Assembly (NCBI GenBank): GCA_964520525.1
Contig: CAZFNR010000012.1
Coordinates: forward strand, 1-47,492
DNA: 47,492 nt
Direction of reading: 5' to 3'
Source: JAJPXC01 sp964520525
GTDB taxonomy: Bacteria; Bacteroidota; Bacteroidia; Bacteroidales; Muribaculaceae
Below, piece after piece: positions 42,083 through 47,492 of the stretch. A program made the position numbers and the translations under genes. The notes under the pieces were generated by a model that saw nothing but the letters and a program-made list of their open reading frames with translations, ran no database searches and had not been told where the DNA came from. Every line of letters starts with the position of its first letter. Position 1 is the first letter of the stretch.

Positions 42083-42847
42083 ATGCGTTTACAACTCAAA
42101 CGCCCTATTGTTTTTTTTGACCTTGAAACAACAGGGATCAACGTAACTCAAGACCGTATCGTCGAGATTTCAATGGTCAAAGTTCTGCCCGGCGATAAAG
42201 ACCCGATAAAAGACACCCGCCGTGTAAATCCGGGTATAAAAATTCCGGCAGAGGCAACTGAAGTTCATGGAATCACGAATGAAGATGTCGCCAATTGTCG
42301 CACATTCAAAGAGATGGCCAAGGAGATAGCCCAATTCTTCACCGGCTGTGACATTGCAGGATTTAACTCCAACAAGTTCGATCTTCCGATGCTATCTGAG
42401 GAGTTCAGTCGTGCCGGAGTGAGTTTTGACTTCACTAAACATCGTTTCATCGACGTTCAGACGATTTTTCACAAAAAAGAGCAACGCACTCTCGTAGCAG
42501 CCTACCGCTTTTATTGCAACAAGAATCTCGAAAACGCCCACTCGGCTATGGCCGACACAATGGCGACATTCGAGGTGCTTGAAGCACAACTCGAAAGATA
42601 TTCAGATTTGCCGACCGATGTGGAACAGCTCTCGATATATTCCTCTCAAAACCGCAATGTCGATTTGATGGGACGGCTGGTTTATAACGATGAAGGCAAA
42701 GAGGTCATAAACTTCGGAAAATACAAGGGACAACTTGCCGAGGAAGTGCTTCGACGCGATCCGGGTTATTTCAGTTGGATTCTCGGCGGCGATTTTCCGC
42801 AAAACACCAAAGATGTATTCACACGCATAAAAATGCGTTGTCACTGA
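42083..42847 (+). CDS. DnaQ-like 3'-5' exonuclease
   Basis: 254 residues. The DEDDh exonuclease motifs are present: FFDLETTG (Asp13, Glu15), the middle GFNSNKFDLPML with Asp, and HSAMADTMAT with His and Asp. A C-terminal segment, INFGKYKGQLAEEVLRRDPGYFSWIL, resembles the extra domain seen in ExoX and related exonucleases. It probably serves as a proofreading epsilon-like or repair exonuclease; its place directly after the sliding clamp gene supports a replication link, but Bacteroidetes have several such proteins, so dnaQ is not assigned. The next gene starts 10 bases after the stop. Confidence 0.9.
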   Translation: MRLQLKRPIVFFDLETTGINVTQDRIVEISMVKVLPGDKDPIKDTRRVNPGIKIPAEATEVHGITNEDVANCRTFKEMAKEIAQFFTGCDIAGFNSNKFDLPMLSEEFSRAGVSFDFTKHRFIDVQTIFHKKEQRTLVAAYRFYCNKNLENAHSAMADTMATFEVLEAQLERYSDLPTDVEQLSIYSSQNRNVDLMGRLVYNDEGKEVINFGKYKGQLAEEVLRRDPGYFSWILGGDFPQNTKDVFTRIKMRCH

Positions 42848-42857
42848 TAGTTATCCG

Positions 42858-44054
42858 ATGATTAAAGGTAAGCATATCGTTCTTGGCATCTGCGGAGGCA
42901 TAGCAGCTTATAAAACCGCATCGTTGGTCAGACTATTTGTCAAAGCCGGCGCTGAAGTGCAAGTGATAATGACCCCGGCGGCAAAAGAGTTCATAACACC
43001 AGTGACCATGTCGGCATTAACCGGCAAACCAGTAATTAGCGAGTTTTTCACAGCCAACACAGGCGAATGGCACAGCCATGTCGATTTAGGTTTGTGGGCC
43101 GACGTTATGGTAATAGCCCCAGCAACGGCATCGTCGATTGCGAAAATGGCCAACGGGGTGGCCGACAATATGCTTATCACATCATATCTGTCAAGCAAAT
43201 CACCGGTTTTCATCGCTCCGGCCATGGATCTCGACATGATGGCGCACCCATCAACCACTCGAAACATAGAACTGCTTCGCAGCTACGGTAATCGGATAAT
43301 CGAGCCTGCGGTGGGAGAGCTTGCAAGCCACCTCGTCGGCAAAGGACGCATGGCTGAACCTGACGAGATATTCAACACGATCAATGACTACTTTTCTCAC
43401 CGGGGAGACCTCGCAGGAAAAACAATGCTCATTACAGCGGGACCAACATACGAGAAAATCGACCCGGTCAGATTCATAGGCAATTACTCCTCCGGCAAAA
43501 TGGGATATGCCATAGCCGACGAAGCCGCCTCTCGCGGTGCTGATGTAACTATTGTAAGCGGGCCGGTAAACATAAAGCCGACCTCTGACGGCGTCAAGGT
43601 AATCAAAGTAGAGTCAGCTCGTGAAATGCTTGCGGAATGCCAGAAACTGTTCCCGAAATCTGACATCGGAATAATGTGCGCCGCAGTGGCCGACTATACT
43701 CCGGCAGAATATATCAATCACAAGATAAAACGAGAGATAGAGGAGATTCCTGTTATAAAACTCGCAAAGAACCCAGACATAGCCGCATCACTGGGGGCAC
43801 AAAAGAAACCCGGTCAACTACTTGTGGGATTTGCGTTGGAAACAGACAATGAGGATTTTAATGCCATTGACAAGCTAAAACGTAAGAATCTCGACTACAT
43901 AGTGTTAAATTCGCTAAGGGATTCGGGCGCAGGATTTGGCTCCGACACTAATAAAATATCGATTTTTGACGTTAATGGTAATATATACCGCTTCCCATTA
44001 AAATCAAAACGGGAAGTGGCCACTGACATTATCGACACCATTATATCAAGATGA
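42858..44054 (+). CDS. coaBC: bifunctional phosphopantothenoylcysteine decarboxylase / phosphopantothenate-cysteine ligase
   Basis: 398 residues. The CoaC half starts KHIVLGICGGIAAYKTASLVR (FMN fold), with active-site His in EWHSHVDLG, the PATASSIAKMANGVADN flavin loop, and APAMDLDMMAHPSTTRN. The CoaB half has the nucleotide-binding LITAGPTYEKIDPVRFIGNYSSGKMG and the KNPDI substrate loop. It makes 4'-phosphopantetheine from 4'-phosphopantothenate and cysteine for CoA synthesis. It overlaps the following DUF4835 gene by 4 bases (ATGA), so translation is coupled. Confidence 0.96.
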   Translation: MIKGKHIVLGICGGIAAYKTASLVRLFVKAGAEVQVIMTPAAKEFITPVTMSALTGKPVISEFFTANTGEWHSHVDLGLWADVMVIAPATASSIAKMANGVADNMLITSYLSSKSPVFIAPAMDLDMMAHPSTTRNIELLRSYGNRIIEPAVGELASHLVGKGRMAEPDEIFNTINDYFSHRGDLAGKTMLITAGPTYEKIDPVRFIGNYSSGKMGYAIADEAASRGADVTIVSGPVNIKPTSDGVKVIKVESAREMLAECQKLFPKSDIGIMCAAVADYTPAEYINHKIKREIEEIPVIKLAKNPDIAASLGAQKKPGQLLVGFALETDNEDFNAIDKLKRKNLDYIVLNSLRDSGAGFGSDTNKISIFDVNGNIYRFPLKSKREVATDIIDTIISR

Positions 44055-44974
44055 AATCACTCCCGCTCTCCATAAAAACCGCGGTTTTATCAATAATAAC
44101 CGTCATAGGCTCATTAGCGTGCGATGCCCAGGAACTCAACTGCAAGGTGGAAATAAACGCCGACCAGGTGCAAGCGACAAACAAACAAGTCTTCCAGACT
44201 CTGCAAGAGGCAATCAACGACTATATGAACACCACAAAATTCACAAACGCCCAGTTTGCAACAAATGAGAAAATCGAGTGCCGCTTGTTCTTTACTATAA
44301 AAGAGTACAGCGACAACACAATGAAGGGCGACTTGCAGGTGCAATCAATCAGGCCGGTCTACAACAGCTCCTACACGACCACTTTGATAAACTTCAAAGA
44401 TTCTAAAATTGACTTCTCCTACCAAGAAAACGAGCCTCTGATTTTCTCGGAAAATTCGATGGAAAGCCAATTGACTGCCATATTGAATTTCTACGCATAT
44501 CTGATTTTAGCGGTTGACTTCGACTCATTTTCCCGCAAAGGAGGAGAACAATTCTTTGAACGCGCACAAAATATCGTTCAACTCGCGCAATCATCGGGAG
44601 AAACCGGATGGAAAGCATTTGAAGATTCAAAGAACCGCAATTCCGTGCTCGGCTCCTATATCGAGCCGGCGACCTCGATAATCCGCGATTTGACATACGA
44701 GTACCATCGGGAAGGTCTCGACGAGATGGCTCTAAGCCCCGATAAAGGTAGAGCCAAGATAACCTCCACCCTTGAAAACATACAAAAAGTTTACACTGTG
44801 GCTCCGATGTCGGTTGCGCTGTCGATGTTTCGCGATGCCAAATTTGACGAATTGGTCAATATTTACACAAAAGGCAGTCAGACCGAACGCGAGAAAGCCG
44901 TTGAGATACTTTCGCCCATCTACCCGACCGACCTCGACCGAATCACAAAAATAAAGAACGGTACCAACAAATAG
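44051..44974 (+). CDS. DUF4835/PorD family secreted protein
   Basis: 307 residues with a signal peptide (LSIKTAVLSIITVIGSLACDAQ). It shows the features of the DUF4835 family: QELNCKVEINADQVQATNKQVFQTLQEAINDYMNTTKFT near the mature N-terminus, then IECRLFFTI, YQENEPLIFSENSMESQLTAILNFYAY and FSRKGGEQFFERAQNIVQLAQSSGETGWKAFE. The position between coaBC and recN is the conserved one for this family in Bacteroidetes. I recall the family being named PorD, a type IX secretion accessory protein; that name is from memory. A T9SS link agrees with the two T9SS-like cargo genes in this window. Starts at ATG 44051 within the coaBC end. Confidence 0.8.
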   Translation: MKSLPLSIKTAVLSIITVIGSLACDAQELNCKVEINADQVQATNKQVFQTLQEAINDYMNTTKFTNAQFATNEKIECRLFFTIKEYSDNTMKGDLQVQSIRPVYNSSYTTTLINFKDSKIDFSYQENEPLIFSENSMESQLTAILNFYAYLILAVDFDSFSRKGGEQFFERAQNIVQLAQSSGETGWKAFEDSKNRNSVLGSYIEPATSIIRDLTYEYHREGLDEMALSPDKGRAKITSTLENIQKVYTVAPMSVALSMFRDAKFDELVNIYTKGSQTEREKAVEILSPIYPTDLDRITKIKNGTNK

Positions 44975-44981
44975 CGTCACG

Positions 44982-46652
44982 ATGATTCAATCGCTTCATA
45001 TAAAAAACTATGCGCTGATTGACGAGATTGAAATATCGTTTCACAGCGGGTTAAATATCATAACCGGCGAAACCGGTGCCGGCAAATCAATAATGCTCGG
45101 AGCGCTCTCACTGTTACTTGGGGAAAGAGCTGATTCCAAGATGATGCGCGACAAGAGTCTAAAATCGGTCATAGAAGCGGTGTTCACTCTAAACTACGAC
45201 ACGGAACTTAAACGCATCTGCGATGAAAACGATATCGACTGGGACGACAACCAGTGCATACTGCGCAGAGAGATTGCTCCGAACGGTCGGTCAAGAGCTT
45301 TCATCAATGACTCACCCGTGACGGTGGCCGCATTGAGAGAGGCGGCCATGCAACTTGTCGACCTCCACTCCCAGCACCAGAACTTATTACTTGCGACCCC
45401 AGAGTATCAGATGAAAATCATCGACTCTCTTGCCGGTAACGGAGAGTTTAAGACCGAATTTGAAAAGCGCTACTCAGCCTTTAAAGCCGCAGTAGCTCGA
45501 TTCAGAAAATTACGGCGGGAGATTGAAACCGCCAAAGATGACGAGGAATTTACTCGTTACCAACTCAAGCAGCTCGACGAATTGCAATTACTTCCCGACG
45601 AGCAGGAGACCCTCGAGCGCGAACGCGAGGTGCTGACCAACGTGACAGAAATCAAAGACAACTTGAATGAGGTGACAGAGGCGTTATCTTCGGGTAACCC
45701 TAATGCGCTATCCCTAATCAACCGAGCCATTGACACCGCGCAAGAACTGACCGGGACAATAGAGGAAGCCGATTCACTTGTCGAACGTCTTGAATCGGTC
45801 AAGATAGAGCTGAGAGATATTGCCGACACATATTCCGACTATGACAACTCCCTTTCAGCCGACCCTGAGCAACTTGAAGAAGTCGAGGAACGGCTGAATG
45901 AGATATATTCACTACAGCGCCGCCACCATGTAGACAGCGTCGCCCAACTAATCGAAATCAGAGACAAGCTGGAGTCCAAACTCGACAATATAGACAATGG
46001 CGATGAAAAATTAAGAGAACTTGAACGCGAAGCAAAAAAAGCGCAAGCTCACGCAATGGAAACCGCCAAACTCATATCAAACAAGCGCATGGAAGAAGCG
46101 AGTCGCTTTGCTAATGAGCTACGCGACAAAGCGTTTCCTTTAGGGATGAAAAATCTTGTCTGCGACATAAAGGTGACCCCTCGTGAAATGACAGCGACCG
46201 GAATCGACCATGTCGAATTTCTATTCGCATTCAATAAGAATCAGACACCGATGCCTGTCGGCTCAACCGCCTCGGGAGGCGAAATATCCAGATTGATGCT
46301 GTCGGTTAAATCACTTGTAGCATCCAAAATGCGGCTGCCATCAATCATCTTCGACGAGGTTGATACCGGTGTTTCGGGAGATGTGGCCAATCGCATGGGA
46401 CTTATGATGCAGGAAATCGCCGGCAACATTCAAGTTATCGCCATAACCCATCTGCCACAGGTCGCCTCTAAGGGAAATTCTCACTTTAAAGTCTACAAAG
46501 AAGATGATGAGCACTCAACATTCACTCGCATCAGAGAGCTTGACCCAAACGAACGGATAGACGAGCTCGCCATAATGCTCAGTGGTTCCAATGTCGATGA
46601 AACGGCCAAAGCTGCCGCCAAGTCTCTTCTTTCAAACATAACCAAATTATAA
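44982..46652 (+). CDS. recN: DNA repair protein RecN
   Basis: 556 residues, full length. The SMC-like ATPase has Walker A GETGAGKS at 29-36 in LNIITGETGAGKSIMLGALSLL, a long central coiled coil (e.g. KDDEEFTRYQLKQLDELQLL), the signature ASGGEISRLMLSVKSL, Walker B PSIIFDEVDTGVSG and the D-loop region ITHLPQVAS. RecN holds or tethers DNA ends in double-strand break repair. It begins 7 bases after the DUF4835 stop and is followed by rlmB after 6 bases, all in one apparent transcript. Confidence 0.96.
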   Translation: MIQSLHIKNYALIDEIEISFHSGLNIITGETGAGKSIMLGALSLLLGERADSKMMRDKSLKSVIEAVFTLNYDTELKRICDENDIDWDDNQCILRREIAPNGRSRAFINDSPVTVAALREAAMQLVDLHSQHQNLLLATPEYQMKIIDSLAGNGEFKTEFEKRYSAFKAAVARFRKLRREIETAKDDEEFTRYQLKQLDELQLLPDEQETLEREREVLTNVTEIKDNLNEVTEALSSGNPNALSLINRAIDTAQELTGTIEEADSLVERLESVKIELRDIADTYSDYDNSLSADPEQLEEVEERLNEIYSLQRRHHVDSVAQLIEIRDKLESKLDNIDNGDEKLRELEREAKKAQAHAMETAKLISNKRMEEASRFANELRDKAFPLGMKNLVCDIKVTPREMTATGIDHVEFLFAFNKNQTPMPVGSTASGGEISRLMLSVKSLVASKMRLPSIIFDEVDTGVSGDVANRMGLMMQEIAGNIQVIAITHLPQVASKGNSHFKVYKEDDEHSTFTRIRELDPNERIDELAIMLSGSNVDETAKAAAKSLLSNITKL

Positions 46653-46658
46653 ACAAAA

Positions 46659-47414
46659 ATGGACCGTAACGACTACATATTTGGCATAAGAGCCATAATC
46701 GAAGCAATTGATGCAGGAAAAGATATCGACAAAATACTGATAAAAAAAGATTTGCAAGGCGAACTCGCAGCGGAACTTTTTGATAAAATCAAACAAAACG
46801 GCATTTTGACCCAACGCGTACCCGTTGAAAGAATTAATCGAATCACCCGCAAAAACCATCAAGGAGCGTTGGCGATACTATCAGCTGTCACCTACCATTC
46901 GCTGGACAATCTCGTACCGCAACTTTATGAAGATGGCGTGATGCCATTTATTGTCATACTCGATGGTATAACCGACGTGAGGAACTTCGGCGCGATTGCC
47001 AGAACCTGCGAATGCGCCGGAGCAGACGCAATCGTGATACCCACCCACGGCAGCGTATCGGTCAGCGGAGATGCGGTTAAGACTTCGGCTGGTGCGTTGC
47101 ACCACCTACCCGTTTGTAGAGAGCGCAGCCTCACATGGGTGGTCAAATTCCTTAAGGATAACGGCTATAAGGTTGTGGCGGCAAGTGAGAAAGCCGATAT
47201 TAATTACACTCAAGCCGATTACACTACGCCTGTGGCGATTGTGATGGGCTCGGAGGATGTCGGTATTTCACCGGAAGTATTGAAACTTTGTGACACGTTT
47301 GTCTCGATTCCTCAGTTTGGCCATATACAATCACTGAATGTTTCTGTAGCCGCCGGCGTGATGATGTATGAAGTTGTGCGTCAACGCCTCGCAGCCAATA
47401 TGGATATTATCTAA
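46659..47414 (+). CDS. rlmB: 23S rRNA 2'-O-ribose methyltransferase RlmB (SpoU/TrmH family)
   Basis: 251 residues. The N-terminal substrate-binding part runs IFGIRAIIEAIDAGKDIDKI to ITRKNHQGALAILSAV; the SPOUT knot domain has ILDGITDVRNFGAIARTCECAGADAIVIP, then VMGSEDVGISPEVLKLCDTFVSIPQ and SLNVSVAAGVMMYEVVRQR, the three SpoU motifs with the conserved Asn/Arg, Gly/Glu and Asn/Ser residues. RlmB methylates G2251 (E. coli numbering) in the peptidyl transferase loop; a related TrmH-type tRNA or rRNA target is possible. It is the last gene of the dnaN run, closed by a strong terminator. Confidence 0.9.
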   Translation: MDRNDYIFGIRAIIEAIDAGKDIDKILIKKDLQGELAAELFDKIKQNGILTQRVPVERINRITRKNHQGALAILSAVTYHSLDNLVPQLYEDGVMPFIVILDGITDVRNFGAIARTCECAGADAIVIPTHGSVSVSGDAVKTSAGALHHLPVCRERSLTWVVKFLKDNGYKVVAASEKADINYTQADYTTPVAIVMGSEDVGISPEVLKLCDTFVSIPQFGHIQSLNVSVAAGVMMYEVVRQRLAANMDII

Positions 47415-47435
47415 CCTGAACGGTATTAGATAAAT

Positions 47436-47477
47436 GATTAGGAGGTAAACGCCGTTTGGTGCGTTTACCTCCTAATC
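47436..47477 (+). terminator. 17-bp perfect stem-loop after rlmB
   Basis: Arms 47436-47452 and 47461-47477 are exact complements (core AGGAGGTAAACGC) with an 8-base loop, followed by GTTTATTT. Its symmetry allows termination in both directions. It lies 22 bases after the rlmB stop. Confidence 0.8.
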
Positions 47478-47492
47478 GTTTATTTGAGATTA

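Noticed and set aside
1..47492. CRISPR array, transposase, integrase or prophage
   Set aside because: No regularly spaced repeats and no mobile-element proteins among the recognised genes.

Overview
The window looks like chromosomal DNA of a gut-type member of the Bacteroidales, most plausibly Muribaculaceae or a close relative. The family is an inference; the order is well supported. Reasons: many genes are preceded by the Bacteroidetes -7 promoter element TAnnTTTG, in three cases with a TTG or TTTG box 20-21 bases upstream; two secreted proteins carry type IX secretion (T9SS) style C-terminal domains; a BspA-like leucine-rich-repeat protein starts at the left edge; and several gene orders are typical of the phylum (tig-clpP-clpX, etfB-etfA-acyl-CoA dehydrogenase, and dnaN-exonuclease-coaBC-DUF4835-recN-rlmB). 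I see no insertion sequence, integrase, CRISPR array, tRNA or rRNA.

Layout. 1-281 is the start of a BspA-like surface protein on the minus strand. It is preceded by about 500 bases without a convincing protein gene, holding what looks like a roughly 300-nt structured RNA with its own promoter and terminator. 802-6567 (minus) holds recQ, clpX, clpP and tig; a strong terminator separates tig from clpPX. 6953-12176 (plus) holds purL and an amidophosphoribosyltransferase paralogue that lacks the catalytic N-terminal cysteine. 12306-15959 is an etfBA/acyl-CoA dehydrogenase operon with the best promoter and a good terminator, followed by a LicD-family gene. 16948-22147 (minus) is a probable operon of a T9SS type-B cargo protein, a lipoprotein lytic transglycosylase and uvrA. 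A second secreted T9SS-like protein follows (22426-23847, minus).

24149-30121 (plus) is a tripartite heavy-metal efflux operon: a His/Cys-rich small membrane protein, a CzcB-like lipoprotein adaptor with a histidine-rich N-terminus, a CzcA-like RND pump and a TolC-like outer-membrane protein. An Fe/Mn superoxide dismutase comes next. 30962-33242 (minus) is an SGNH/MBOAT pair that probably O-acylates an exported glycan. 33344-38730 (plus) carries rmuC and then a tight run of a dCMP deaminase-like gene, an S41 protease, 5-formyl-THF cyclo-ligase, a degenerate ScdA/hemerythrin-like protein and a LuxR-type regulator with a degenerate receiver; the last two genes overlap. 38794-40764 is an ABC-F ATPase. 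40936-47414 is the housekeeping run dnaN to rlmB, ended by a 17-bp perfect stem-loop.

Most of the window is housekeeping. The best leads are the RNA at about 349-656 with two mutually exclusive pairings, the Cys-less PurF paralogue next to purL, the degenerate diiron-like protein coupled to a degenerate response regulator, and the His/Cys-rich leader protein of the metal efflux operon.
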